Of a stretch of 64,000 nt of DNA, positions 56,028-64,000 are shown piece by piece. Source of the DNA: Fluviicola sp. (GTDB lineage Bacteria; Bacteroidota; Bacteroidia; Flavobacteriales_D; Crocinitomicaceae). Numbering within the stretch: position 1 is the first letter of the stretch; the number at the start of each line of letters is the position of its first letter. Under the pieces are notes generated by a model. The model was not told the DNA's origin. It made no database searches and worked only from the letters and a program-made list of their open reading frames with translations. The translations under genes and the position numbers were made by a program. The stretch is taken from positions 1-64,000 of the forward strand of contig JARWZO010000024.1 in assembly GCA_029866325.1 (NCBI GenBank). The letters are read 5' to 3'.

Positions 56028-57080
56028 CTAGTAATTGATTCTTCTGCTTTTTTCAGTGGCACAAACAAGATTCCACAATGCGCGTGCTCCCACGTTTGCG
56101 TCCCAGTCATCTGAAGTTCCGGGTGCAACTTCGTTTAAATCAAAACCGATGATTTGTTTACCGGTTTCCACCAATTGAAAAAACAGGTAGTTGATCTGAT
56201 CCAGTTCAAATCCACCTACAACCGGTGTTCCTGTATTCGGACACAAAGAAGGATGCAACCCATCGATGTCAAACGAAATGTAAACCCGTTCCGGAAGTGA
56301 TTTAATAATGCCATCTACAATGGATTTCCAAGTCTCGCCTTCAAATTGGCGACGTTTGATTTCCCAATCGAAATGCGTTTCAATAACGTTTGATTCGTTG
56401 ATCAATTGAACCTCCGAATGCGCCACATCGCGAATACCGACTTGTACCAGTTTTTCCAGATTTTTACAGTTGTTCACCACATTGTACATGATACTTGCAT
56501 GCGATTGTGTGAAATCTTCATACGCAACGCGCAAATCGGCATGTGCATCTATTTGTAATATTCCAAACGGTTTGCCGAGATCATCCAATGCTTCAATCAA
56601 TCCAAGAGGCGTGCTGTGTTCGCCACCCAAAACAGCAATTGTTTTACCTTCTTTCAACAAGGTCGAGCAACGTTCTTTCAGGTTTTCCTTCAAGGCTAAT
56701 TGTGTCGCATTGATATCGTTTACAACTGCCTGATAAGGACTGTCAGCGGTTAATTTTCCTCCTTGTTCCAAAAACTGAATGTACTCAATGGCTTGAACAC
56801 ACAAGTCAGCATTGATTTGCTTCCATTCAGCCGAAATAGGCGTCATGAACACTCGTGTTTTCCACGCTTCCGGTAATTGCGGGTGGTAAAAATCCAACTG
56901 CGTGGAAGCATCTAAAATTGCCTGTGGACCGTCACTTGTGCCTTTTCCATAAGATGCCGTAGCATCCCAAGGAACGGGAATGATCACCAAATCGGCAGTA
57001 GCTTCTTCAACCGGGAAACCGAAAATATTTCCATTGGCAATACCTACACCATTCGGATCAAACGCATCTGAATTAGCCAT
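56028..57080 (-). CDS. speB: Arginase/agmatinase family ureohydrolase
   Basis: 350 residues, slightly longer than typical agmatinases (~305). The binuclear manganese ligands are visible: [22 protein letters not shown] (DxHxD), and [13 protein letters not shown] (DxD). The 8-base overlap with the speH-speE fusion gene on its 5' side supports agmatinase (agmatine to putrescine plus urea), feeding putrescine to spermidine synthase. A formimidoylglutamase or other ureohydrolase cannot be excluded from sequence. The N-terminus [11 protein letters not shown] differs from classic SpeB. Confidence 0.85.
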   Translation of the reverse strand: MANSDAFDPNGVGIANGNIFGFPVEEATADLVIIPVPWDATASYGKGTSDGPQAILDASTQLDFYHPQLPEAWKTRVFMTPISAEWKQINADLCVQAIEYIQFLEQGGKLTADSPYQAVVNDINATQLALKENLKERCSTLLKEGKTIAVLGGEHSTPLGLIEALDDLGKPFGILQIDAHADLRVAYEDFTQSHASIMYNVVNNCKNLEKLVQVGIRDVAHSEVQLINESNVIETHFDWEIKRRQFEGETWKSIVDGIIKSLPERVYISFDIDGLHPSLCPNTGTPVVGGFELDQINYLFFQLVETGKQIIGFDLNEVAPGTSDDWDANVGARALWNLVCATEKSRRINY

Positions 57081-58356
57081 TGATGAGTTGTTTCACAAAG
57101 TTAGGTAAGGCAAAACTTGCTTGCTGTAAATCGCTGTTGTAATAACGTAGACCTTTTTCGGTGACAAATGCATCAATTTCTGCTGTATTGGAAACCGACT
57201 TCGGTTGAGCCGCGCCTTTCAATCCGTATTGGAAGCTCCACATACCGGTAGGGTAGGTAGGAACGTAGAATAAGGAAACAGGAGCATTTTCTTTTCCGAA
57301 AATATGCTGTAAAGTGATGTTTAATTCGGTGAACGCTTGTTCGTTGAATTTAGGTGATTCGCCTTGAGCCACTAAAATTCCACCCGGTTTCAATGCACGA
57401 TAACAGTTGCGGTAAAACTCAACAGAGAACAATCCTTCTGCCGGACCAACAGGATCAGAACCGTCAACAATGATGATGTCATACGTTGCATCAGCGGCTT
57501 CTTTTGCGTAAGCAATTCCGTCACCTACGATCAAATCGAGTTTCGGATCATCAAACGAAGCGGCAATTTGCGGTAAAAATTCTTTACACGCTTTGATTAC
57601 TTCACCATCTATTTCGACCATCGTTACTTTTTCAACGCCATTGTGACGTAGAATTTCACGTGCCGTTCCACCATCACCTCCACCGATGATCAAAATGTTT
57701 TTGGCGTTTCCATGGGTAAACATGGCTGGGTGAGAAATCATTTCATGGTAATGAAACTCGTCGGCTTCAGTGGTCATGAACATATCGTCCAAGGCCAATA
57801 ACTTACCGTATTTAGGAGATTCTAAAATGCGTACGCGTTGGTAAGGAGATTGCACATCGAAAAACACTTCACCTGTATAACGCAATGAAATGGCTTGATC
57901 AGCATCTTTATCCGTAAACCATACGTTGCGGGTATACATTTCAGGATTGGTCCATTCGGCCGCTTTCTGACGCATGGAAGTAATATCGAAATCGTTGCGG
58001 GTTAACAATTGCACCGCACCACGCTTCATTTCCAACGCCGAATAGTTTTTCGCACCGAAACATTCTTTCAAATAATCGAATGAAATCCATGCATCCATTT
58101 CACCACAAGTAAACAAGTCAACCGCAGCATAACCGTATTCGGGCCATGTATGGATTGCCAAGTGACTTTCTTGGATAACAACTACACCCGAAACACCATA
58201 AGGCGAAAAATGGTGAAATGTAGAATTAATGACGGTTGCACCGGCTTTTTGAGCTGCACCGACCATGTCGCGCTCAATAGATGATACATCATTCATAATG
58301 TGCGGATCGCACCCCATAAACTCCACAAGAATATGGTTCCCCAAAGCTGTACTCAT
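57073..58356 (-). CDS. speE: Fused S-adenosylmethionine decarboxylase and spermidine synthase
   Basis: 427 residues. The N-terminal ~120 residues are a SpeH-type AdoMet decarboxylase: the self-cleavage site is Glu63-Ser64 in [19 protein letters not shown], with His69 and Cys84 (LFTCGEMD) as the usual catalytic residues. The C-terminal ~300 residues are spermidine synthase: [19 protein letters not shown] (SAM-like site), [15 protein letters not shown], and [21 protein letters not shown]. One chain thus makes decarboxylated AdoMet and uses it to aminopropylate putrescine. Fusions of this kind are known in some bacteria. The gene overlaps the ureohydrolase gene by 8 bases. Confidence 0.93.
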   Translation of the reverse strand: MSTALGNHILVEFMGCDPHIMNDVSSIERDMVGAAQKAGATVINSTFHHFSPYGVSGVVVIQESHLAIHTWPEYGYAAVDLFTCGEMDAWISFDYLKECFGAKNYSALEMKRGAVQLLTRNDFDITSMRQKAAEWTNPEMYTRNVWFTDKDADQAISLRYTGEVFFDVQSPYQRVRILESPKYGKLLALDDMFMTTEADEFHYHEMISHPAMFTHGNAKNILIIGGGDGGTAREILRHNGVEKVTMVEIDGEVIKACKEFLPQIAASFDDPKLDLIVGDGIAYAKEAADATYDIIIVDGSDPVGPAEGLFSVEFYRNCYRALKPGGILVAQGESPKFNEQAFTELNITLQHIFGKENAPVSLFYVPTYPTGMWSFQYGLKGAAQPKSVSNTAEIDAFVTEKGLRYYNSDLQQASFALPNFVKQLING

Positions 58357-58484
58357 TCGACTTTTCTATATTAAAATTGAGCGGCAAATGTACTGTATTT
58401 GATTGGCTTGACGTGTATTTTTGAAAGAATAATTTTTTCTTAACACGGATGTAAAACGGGAGGGATGAAACAGATGGTTTTCAT

Positions 58485-58634
58485 CGTCCCGTAGGGACGT
58501 AATATGTTAACACGAAATCATTACCAAAGAGATTTACCCCAGAGGGGTAAGACATATAGATGTGGCGTCCCATACCTACGGCATGGATTAAAAAAGTTGT
58601 GCCGGTTGGTTACTATATTACGTCCCTACAGGAC
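58485..58634. repeat. Dispersed intergenic repeat with four small palindromes, copy 3
   Basis: Starts cgtcccgtagggacg, has a taccccagaggggtaagacat block and a gcgtcccatacctacggcat block, and ends cgtccctacaggac. The third block diverges from copies 1 and 2. It lies between the polyamine operon and a hydrolase gene. Confidence 0.7.
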
Positions 58635-58652
58635 TGCATATATCAGGCTTTA

Positions 58653-59420
58653 CTATTTGAGAAAACCAGCTACTAATTCAATGACCTCACTTTGTTTTTC
58701 CAAATGTGGATGATGTGCGCAATCAGCTAAAACAGCAATTTGAGTAGTTGGAATGGCTTCGCGAATAGATTCGAGCTGCAAAACGGTTCCATATTGATCA
58801 TTTTGCCCTTGAATGGCTAAGACGGAACAATGTAAACCGGAAATTTCCTGCCTGATATCCCAACTGTAAAATTCATCAGACAGCCAGGTGTTTGCCCAAG
58901 AATAAAAGAGTGCATCGGTTTTCTCACCATGAATGTGTTTTAAACCGTCGAGTTTGCCGTGTTCATAAGCAGTTACAGTTGGTGGAATGCCGTTTACGGT
59001 TTCTGGTTCAACAAAGGTGTGTGCCGCAATGGTAATTGTTTTCTGTAGGTTTTCAGGAAAAAGACTTCCATATAAAAGAGCAATGGTGCCGCCGTCGCTG
59101 TGCCCAATAAGAATGATTTTCTTTTTCAAAGGGAGCAGTTCGCGCAGGGCTTCATGTAGTTCATAAGTGTATTCGTGTAGGTAGTTTTTTGTTCGCGGAT
59201 GTTGCAATGGATCTGATTTTCCGTGACCGCTTCGTTCAATAACGATTCCTGGAAGTTGTGTTTTCTGGCATAGTTGAACAGGAAATAGTTTCCATTGAAT
59301 GATAGAGCCTAAAGCTTCATGCAGAAAAATCAATACGGGTTTTGAGCTTTCATCACTGAATTCCGTCCCGATAAACTGCACATTGAGGCTGTATTTACTG
59401 AGTTGAATGCGTTTTTCCAT
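58653..59420 (-). CDS. Alpha/beta hydrolase
   Basis: 255 residues. Motifs: FLHEALGSIIQWK (oxyanion-hole loop), IVIERSGHGKSDPL, and the nucleophile elbow LIGHSDGGTIALLYG with Ser in GHSDG. The C-terminus has CAHHPHLEKQSEVIELVAGFL, with the catalytic His. It is a cytosolic esterase/lipase-like enzyme; the substrate is unknown. It lies downstream of efp behind a terminator 3 bases upstream of its ATG. Confidence 0.85.
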   Translation of the reverse strand: MEKRIQLSKYSLNVQFIGTEFSDESSKPVLIFLHEALGSIIQWKLFPVQLCQKTQLPGIVIERSGHGKSDPLQHPRTKNYLHEYTYELHEALRELLPLKKKIILIGHSDGGTIALLYGSLFPENLQKTITIAAHTFVEPETVNGIPPTVTAYEHGKLDGLKHIHGEKTDALFYSWANTWLSDEFYSWDIRQEISGLHCSVLAIQGQNDQYGTVLQLESIREAIPTTQIAVLADCAHHPHLEKQSEVIELVAGFLK

Positions 59421-59422
59421 GA

Positions 59423-59448
59423 CAAAAAAAGGGAAACTTGCGTCTCCC
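59423..59448 (-). terminator. Terminator of efp
   Basis: On the minus strand an 8-base stem (59448-59441 with 59436-59429, one G-U pair) with a GCAA tetraloop, then a T-run (forward A-run at 59423-59429). It lies right before the hydrolase start at 59420, so it may also act as an attenuator. Confidence 0.75.
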
Positions 59449-59474
59449 TAATAGTATGCGAATTTGTTTATGTT

Positions 59475-60041
59475 TTAGTTTTTTACGCGTTCAACGTAAA
59501 CACCTGTGCGTGTGTCGATTTTGATTATTTCTCCCATATCGATGAACAACGGAACACGAACTTCTGCTCCGGTAGCAATAGTTGCTGGTTTCATGGAGTT
59601 GGTAGCCGTATCACCTTTTACTCCCGGTTCCGTGTAAGTAACTTCGGAAATGATGTGCATCGGTAATTCCAAAACAAGAGGTGTTTCTTCGTCGGCATGG
59701 TACAAGATGTTACACACCATTCCTTCTAATAAGAAACCCGGTTTGTCGATCATTTTAGCGGGAATATTTACTTGCTCATACGTTTCATTGTTCATGAATA
59801 CATATTCAGAGCCTTCCTGGTACAAGTATTGGTATTCGCGGTTTTCAATGCGTACAACTTCGATTTTATGACCGGCAGAGAACGTGTTGTCAATTACCTT
59901 TCCTGTTTCGATCATACGTAATTTCGTGCGAACGAAAGCTGGACCTTTGCCCGGTTTTACGTGTTGAAATTCGATGACCTGACATAACTTGTCATTGTGC
60001 TTCATGCACAGTCCGTTGCGTATATCTGCTGTGGTTGCCAT
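59475..60041 (-). CDS. efp: Translation elongation factor P
   Basis: 188 residues, standard length. EF-P helps the ribosome pass polyproline stretches. Seen: MATTADIRNGLCMKHNDKLCQVIEFQHVKPGKGPAF in short segments, where the Lys of KPGKGPA is the usual site of modification. Also seen are VDNTFSAG-type and VIDNTFSAGHKIEVVRIE segments, and the C-terminal EVRVPLFIDMGEIIKIDTRTG motif. The start is preceded by a TATATTTG promoter box. Confidence 0.95.
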   Translation of the reverse strand: MATTADIRNGLCMKHNDKLCQVIEFQHVKPGKGPAFVRTKLRMIETGKVIDNTFSAGHKIEVVRIENREYQYLYQEGSEYVFMNNETYEQVNIPAKMIDKPGFLLEGMVCNILYHADEETPLVLELPMHIISEVTYTEPGVKGDTATNSMKPATIATGAEVRVPLFIDMGEIIKIDTRTGVYVERVKN

Positions 60042-60063
60042 TTGCTAATTTTATTTTTCGAGG

Positions 60064-60071
60064 CAAATATA
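60064..60071 (-). promoter_or_regulatory. Putative -7 box (TATATTTG) of efp
   Basis: It matches TAnnTTTG on the minus strand, 22 bases before the efp ATG. Confidence 0.45.
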
Positions 60072-60151
60072 ACCAAAATTCAACCAATTGTTCTTGTAAC
60101 TTTTTAACGCTTTTATTCGGGCAAATGATCGGATTTGACCAGAATAAGCTT

Positions 60152-60159
60152 TACTTTTG
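60152..60159 (+). promoter_or_regulatory. Putative -7 box (TACTTTTG) of tatA
   Basis: It matches TAnnTTTG but ends only 8 bases before the ATG at 60168. If used, the transcript would start almost at the ATG and be leaderless or nearly so. The match could be chance. Confidence 0.3.
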
Positions 60160-60167
60160 TAATCGTT

Positions 60168-60596
60168 ATGGTGAGTTTATCGTTGATTTTTGGTGATATT
60201 GCAGGTTCCGAAATCTTATTGATTTTGGTATTTGTGCTGGTATTCTTCGGTTCGAAGAGTATTCCGGGTATTGCGCAGTCGTTGGGTAAAACCATTCGTC
60301 AGATCAAAGATGCGTCGAATGATGTGCAGAATGAGATCAAGAAATCGACCGGAGATATGAAAGGCGATTTTAATCTTCAGCGCATGATTGATGATACCAA
60401 AAGCGACATCGAACAACCGTTTCGTCAACATGCTCAAACATTAGATCAAGCCATTAATTTTGATCCACCCAAAGGATTTGTAAGACCGGTTGAAAAGCCT
60501 ACGGAGAATCCTGTGGTTTCTGATCAGGATGGTGCAGAAGAGCCTGCTAACGAAGCTATCCAAACAACTACAGAAACTCCGCAATCGGAGAAATAG
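60168..60596 (+). CDS. tatA: Twin-arginine translocase TatA/TatB-type subunit
   Basis: 142 residues from the ATG at 60168. The N-terminal helix ILLILVFVLVFFGSKSIPGIA, the hinge FFGSKSIPGIAQSLGKTIRQ with the FG/LP-like motif and the amphipathic helix after it, define the TatA/TatB family. The acidic C-terminal tail (~75-142) is long and rich in Asp, Glu, Thr and Pro. It forms the pore or receptor unit of the Tat export system; no tatC is in the window. The longer frame to 60135 adds a second hydrophobic stretch and is less likely. Confidence 0.88.
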   Translation: MVSLSLIFGDIAGSEILLILVFVLVFFGSKSIPGIAQSLGKTIRQIKDASNDVQNEIKKSTGDMKGDFNLQRMIDDTKSDIEQPFRQHAQTLDQAINFDPPKGFVRPVEKPTENPVVSDQDGAEEPANEAIQTTTETPQSEK

Positions 60597-60625
60597 CCCA
60601 CAAAGTATTTTGAATTAATTGTTTG

Positions 60626-60784
60626 TATCGGCTAGCCGATACATTTTTGTTCCCCACGAATTTACCAATTTTTGCGTGCCTAACGGACGCGCTAATTGAC
60701 GTGTAAAAACAATATGTTATGATAATGATATGTAAGAGCAAGTCTCCGCCTTAGGCGGAAGCTGTAATTCGTGAATTCGCGGGA
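60626..60784. repeat. Palindrome TATCGGCTAGCCGATA plus inverted-repeat element, copy 2
   Basis: The 16-base palindrome (60626-60641) is extended to 18 bases by flanking g and c. After it comes cccacgaatttaccaat, a gcgtgcctaacggacgcgc centre, a small hairpin tccgcct/aggcgga (60745-60759), and a right end ttcgtgaattcgcggg that is roughly complementary to the left end. It follows tatA. Confidence 0.65.
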
Positions 60785-60821
60785 ATTATTTTTGCTCTCA
60801 ATTATAACGTTGGTGGTAAAC

Positions 60822-60849
60822 AAAAAAGACCCGTCATTCAACGAGTCTT
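60822..60849 (-). terminator. Terminator of the DUF2231-like gene
   Basis: On the minus strand aagac (60849-60845) pairs with gtctt (60830-60826), plus an inner cgt/acg pair, then a T-run (forward A-run at 60822-60827). It lies 21 bases past the stop codon at 60871. Confidence 0.65.
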
Positions 60850-60870
60850 CTTAATTATGAGTTTGTTTGA

Positions 60871-61401
60871 TTAATCATGATCATCATGATGCTCCACTTT
60901 GTATCCTTCACGAATTTCAGGATGCGAAATTTCACCACCGCTAGTACCAACTTGACGTGCAAAATAAGTGGCAATCATTCCGACCAACAAAACGGTTATT
61001 GAAGCAATCAACGCCATTGATTTTTTCTTCCATTCCAAAAACAAAGCGATCAGCGAAAGAGCAATAATTCCCCACATAAACGGCATCATGGCTTCCGCCT
61101 TTTCTTCGTGTTCATGAATCAAGTGATGCGTTTGTTCTTCCATTTTCTTCATCATTTCTGGCGAGCATTTACCTCCTTCACAACAATTGGCCGGTGCTGA
61201 GTGTTCGATAATCTCTTCGGCACCTTCTCCGGTTGACATGGCTACCATAGAGGTGGTTCCAGCGATAAGGAATAAGAGTAAACCGACTCTGCGGGTAACA
61301 GATGATTTTGAAAGAATACCGATCAATAAAACCAATACACCGAGAATCAATGCTATGATCGGGAAATGGTTAATAACGAGGTGCTGATGTGCTGCGTTCA
61401 T
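60871..61401 (-). CDS. DUF2231-like membrane protein with Cys/His-rich insert, paralog 2
   Basis: 176 residues, paralog of the protein at 27634: both start with a His-His/NH motif (HQHLVINHFPI here) and have EEIIEH between helices. Here the loop after helix 2 carries NCCEGGKCSPEMMKKMEEQTHH and further His residues, and the C-terminus ends HHDDHD. These Cys, Met and His residues look like a metal-binding site (copper or another transition metal, inference). Four membrane helices in total. Terminator and promoter regions suggest it is transcribed alone. Confidence 0.75.
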   Translation of the reverse strand: MNAAHQHLVINHFPIIALILGVLVLLIGILSKSSVTRRVGLLLFLIAGTTSMVAMSTGEGAEEIIEHSAPANCCEGGKCSPEMMKKMEEQTHHLIHEHEEKAEAMMPFMWGIIALSLIALFLEWKKKSMALIASITVLLVGMIATYFARQVGTSGGEISHPEIREGYKVEHHDDHD

Positions 61402-61484
61402 AAGAGATTAATTTGGGGATGAAAGTACAAACTTTTAGTGCTGAAAATAATCCAGCGGTTAAATTGAACTTAATCCAAGGTTAA

Positions 61485-61518
61485 TAACTTCCGTAATATT
61501 GCGGGATTACTGAAGTTA
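61485..61518. other. Hairpin between the DUF2231-like gene and the oxidoreductase gene
   Basis: 13-base arms 61485-61497 and 61506-61518 match at 12 positions, with an 8-base loop. It lies upstream of the DUF2231-like gene and past the end of the FAD oxidoreductase gene, both transcribed leftwards. It could be a terminator or an operator. Confidence 0.5.
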
Positions 61519-61555
61519 ATTTAATGAAAATGAGATCTTTAAAATTTATTTTAGG

Positions 61556-62695
61556 TCATTTCAATAATTCCGCCAATTCTTCCCCAACCAAACTCCCGAT
61601 CGCAACGCCCATACCACCCATTCGAACTCCTATACCCACATTGGGGTGAATGAATTCAATTAACGGTTTTTTCTCTGTGCCAACACCCATTATTCCTGAC
61701 CATTTATAGTCGATTGTTACGTCTTTACCCGGAAGAATAACGTTGTGCATAAGTGCTTCCAGGGTGTTGATGATCAGTGAAGTGTTTTCAAATTCAGTCG
61801 TTGTTTCGCCGCTAAAATCGAGGTTTCTGCCGCCACCAAGTAGTAATCTATTATCGATAGACCTGAAGTAATAATAACCTTGTTGGTAATGAAACGTTCC
61901 CGGTAGTTCAAATCCCGGCATTTTGGAGCTGACAATTACCTGAGCTCTGGCGGGTTGTATGCGTTGGTCGTTTAATAATTTTTGCGCAAATCCATTTACG
62001 GTTACGGCCAATTTTCCGCTTTTTAATTCTCCGTAATTGGTTTCGATCAACACTTCATTTTCACCCGGTTGAATGGTTTTTACTTCTACACCAAATAGGC
62101 AAATAATACCTGCTTTTGCTAGTAGTAGATTACTTGCAGCCAGTAATTTTCCGGTATGAATTTCGCCTTCCAGTTTGTTGTGAAACCCTCCGTTGATTCC
62201 ATTAAAACCTGCTTTTTCGGCAATAGTTGTATCGTAAGAAAAACAGGAAGAAAAACCGGTTATTCGCTCAATTTCCGCGTTGAAATACTGCATTTGGTCA
62301 CTCAATTCAGGAACCGTTTTCGTTTCATCCGAGGCGATCAGATCCCAGGAACCTTTTAATTGTAGGTCGATTACACTATCTGGAAAACGTTCATGTAATC
62401 GCTGTAAACCCCTCCAACGCATTTCTACAGTGTTCCAAACGGAGGTTTCATCCATCTTTTTCAAATCGTCGGCCAACTCGGTAACACTTCCGAAACAGGC
62501 AAAACCCGCATTTTTGGTACTTGCTCCGGTGGAAACGTAACCGCGCTCAAGGATAACAATCTTGGCATTCGGATAGATTTCTCTTAAATGAAGTGCTGTG
62601 GCAATGCCAACAATTCCGCCACCTACTATTGCGTAGTCAATTCCTTCGGTAAGCGCTGTTTTTTCCCAATAACTCAGTTCGTCAAATTGTAGCAT
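61556..62695 (-). CDS. FAD-dependent oxidoreductase (DAO family)
   Basis: 379 residues. The FAD-binding GxGxxG motif is DYAIVGGGIVGIATALHLRE (residues ~21-40), followed by KIVILERGYVSTGASTKNAG. The C-terminal substrate/FAD region has GVRMGGMGVAIGSLVGEELAELL. This is the D-amino-acid/glycine oxidase-like DAO fold, with possible substrates glycerol-3-phosphate, an amino acid or a hydroxyacid. No signal peptide, so cytosolic. The following gene is divergent. Confidence 0.88.
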   Translation of the reverse strand: MLQFDELSYWEKTALTEGIDYAIVGGGIVGIATALHLREIYPNAKIVILERGYVSTGASTKNAGFACFGSVTELADDLKKMDETSVWNTVEMRWRGLQRLHERFPDSVIDLQLKGSWDLIASDETKTVPELSDQMQYFNAEIERITGFSSCFSYDTTIAEKAGFNGINGGFHNKLEGEIHTGKLLAASNLLLAKAGIICLFGVEVKTIQPGENEVLIETNYGELKSGKLAVTVNGFAQKLLNDQRIQPARAQVIVSSKMPGFELPGTFHYQQGYYYFRSIDNRLLLGGGRNLDFSGETTTEFENTSLIINTLEALMHNVILPGKDVTIDYKWSGIMGVGTEKKPLIEFIHPNVGIGVRMGGMGVAIGSLVGEELAELLK

Positions 62696-62799
62696 AAACG
62701 GGCTATAAGTGATTTTTTTTCGTGATATTTGTATATTATTTTGTTAAAATTAAACCAAATCGGTAACCGGTTGTACAGAAGTTCGTTTAAAATAGTATT

Positions 62800-64000
62800 A
62801 TGAGATTTTTACTTATTTCCACATTCGTTTTTCTCTTTATGAATACTGGAGTTTTTGCTCAGGCAAAAGTACCATATACCATTTTTGTGAAAAATAAAAT
62901 TACCGGAAAAAAAGAATCGGGCGTAACGGTTACGGTTTATGAAGGTAGTAGCACGGTATCGACAAATGTTTCTGATGGCTCGGGAACGGTTAAGCTGACG
63001 CTTGATGGCGGTAAAAAATACAAGATTGAGTTCACGAAAGCGGGTAAAGTAACACGCTTTGTGTCTGTTGACTTGAAAAATGTAACCGATGAATTGCTGC
63101 AGGGAAGTTCTGTTCCTCGTGGAGAGTTGGAGATGTCGCTGTTTGACCAAGCTCCGAATATTGATTATAGCTATGTAACTTCGAACCCGGCAACGGAATA
63201 TTATTATGATCCGAATGAAAATGCGGATTTGGTGTATGACAAGGTTTTGGGTGAAAAAATGATCAAAAAGGTTAATAAGTTGCTCGAAGATGCCGAGGCA
63301 GCCAAAGGTCAAAACGATGCCGAATACAACAACCTGATCAAACAAGCTGATGGACAGTTCACCGGAAAGAAATACGAGGAAGCACTTGCTTCGTATGAAC
63401 AAGCATTGACGCTCAAACCGACTGAAAAATATCCTTCTGATAAAATCAACGAGATTGATGGTATTTTGAAAGCAGCGAAAGCCAGCGCACAACAAAATCA
63501 GCAGGCAGAACAGGAATACCAAAGTTTGATCACAGCGGCCGACAACTTGTTCAATCAAAAGAAATTTGACGAAGCCAAAGCCCGTTATCAGGAAGCTTTA
63601 ACCAAAAAACAGGAACAACACCCGAAAGACCAGATCATTAAATGTGATTCGGAAATTGCCCGTTTGAAAAAAGAAGCTGAAAACACGCAGAAATATACCG
63701 ATGCGATCAAAGCCGGTGATAGTTTCTTCACTCAAAAAAGTTTCCAGGCTGCAAAAGACAAATACAAAGAGGCACTTAAATGGAAGGCTGAAGATCCTTA
63801 TGCCACCGGTAAATTGGCCGAGATCGACGGAAAGTTGAACGCACAGAAAGCTGAGCAGGAAACCAAGAAAAAATACGATGATGCCAATGCTGCCGGAGAT
63901 GCATTGTTTGCTCAGGAGAAGTGGTCAGAAGCAAAAGTTAAGTACAATGAGGCGTTAGCGATCATTCCTTCTTCAACCTATACGCAAAGCAAAATCAAAG
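62800..64000 (+). CDS. Secreted protein with carboxypeptidase-regulatory-like domain and ~60-residue repeats (3' partial)
   Basis: The frame from the ATG at 62800 is open to the right window edge (400 codons). Signal peptide MRFLLISTFVFLFMNTGVFAQ. Residues ~25-110 look like a beta-sandwich (KITGKKESGVTVTVYEGS, DGGKKYKIEFTKAG). From residue ~175 at least three and a half helical repeats of about 60 residues occur, each of the form YxxxIxxADxxF-QKKF-EAKxxYxEAL, which resembles TPR-like or LysM-free coiled repeats. Bacteroidota have such secreted repeat proteins near OmpA-type genes. The function is unknown and the C-terminus is outside the window. Confidence 0.85.
   Translation, partial: MRFLLISTFVFLFMNTGVFAQAKVPYTIFVKNKITGKKESGVTVTVYEGSSTVSTNVSDGSGTVKLTLDGGKKYKIEFTKAGKVTRFVSVDLKNVTDELLQGSSVPRGELEMSLFDQAPNIDYSYVTSNPATEYYYDPNENADLVYDKVLGEKMIKKVNKLLEDAEAAKGQNDAEYNNLIKQADGQFTGKKYEEALASYEQALTLKPTEKYPSDKINEIDGILKAAKASAQQNQQAEQEYQSLITAADNLFNQKKFDEAKARYQEALTKKQEQHPKDQIIKCDSEIARLKKEAENTQKYTDAIKAGDSFFTQKSFQAAKDKYKEALKWKAEDPYATGKLAEIDGKLNAQKAEQETKKKYDDANAAGDALFAQEKWSEAKVKYNEALAIIPSSTYTQSKIK

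Noticed and set aside
62809-63558. Minus-strand frame of 249 codons at the right end
   Set aside because: It lies opposite a plus-strand gene with a signal peptide and regular repeats; its own translation is rich in Phe, Ile, Arg and Cys and looks like a shadow.

Overview
The window looks like a piece of a Gram-negative Bacteroidota chromosome, most likely Flavobacteriales and possibly the Fluviicola/Crocinitomicaceae group (the genus is a guess from gene content). Support: low-to-moderate GC, two proteins with type IX secretion (T9SS) C-terminal sorting domains, many Bacteroidota-style families (DUF1573 lipoprotein, DUF4834, YfhO, OmpA/PD40 lipoprotein, SpoIIE phosphatase with a sensor propeller, S41 and M14 peptidases), -7 promoter boxes of the form TAnnTTTG, and weak Shine-Dalgarno signals. 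I saw no tRNA or rRNA gene and no cas gene.

Layout. 1-6 kb is an accessory region: the end of an extracellular contractile injection system (eCIS) type locus. It holds the C-terminus of a scaffold/toxin protein with an Ntox15 (Tde-like) nuclease domain, a Tdi-like immunity gene, a decayed second copy of the scaffold, a lipoprotein and an AAA+ ATPase. 6-13 kb has rlmF, an M14 carboxypeptidase, a lipoprotein and a large PNGase F-like T9SS protein. 13-18.6 kb (minus strand) is an apparent operon queE - OmpA/PD40 lipoprotein - ubiA-type prenyltransferase - maf, with a KirBac-like potassium channel. 19-22 kb has a CPA2 antiporter convergent with sucD. 23-32.4 kb is housekeeping: FKBP, TraB-like protein, methyltransferase, CCA-adding enzyme, threonylcarbamoyl-AMP synthase, trmD, murQ and a PyrR-like phosphoribosyltransferase.

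32.6-36.8 kb is the most interesting part: a complete dlt-type operon (dltC, dltD, a 49-residue dltX-like gene, dltB, dltA) in an organism that should have no teichoic acid. dltX is too short for a routine gene call. It overlaps dltD by 4 bases, ends one base before dltB, and its product ends in an FxYxxF motif like the DltX acyl-transfer motif. 37-43 kb carries carB (without the C-terminal regulatory domain), a DUF4834 gene and a YfhO-like membrane protein. 43-48 kb has a LamG/T9SS protein and surface polysaccharide genes (flippase, glycosyltransferase, methyltransferase) beside a decayed gene.

48-56 kb has a DUF1573 lipoprotein, a C-terminal processing protease, an NlpC/P60 hydrolase and a giant SpoIIE-type sensor phosphatase. 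56-58.4 kb is a polyamine operon in which S-adenosylmethionine decarboxylase is fused to spermidine synthase and overlaps an arginase-family gene. 58.6-64 kb has an alpha/beta hydrolase, efp, tatA, a His/Cys-rich membrane protein, a FAD oxidoreductase, and a repeat protein that runs off the window. Three dispersed intergenic repeat families occur, one with three copies in this window.
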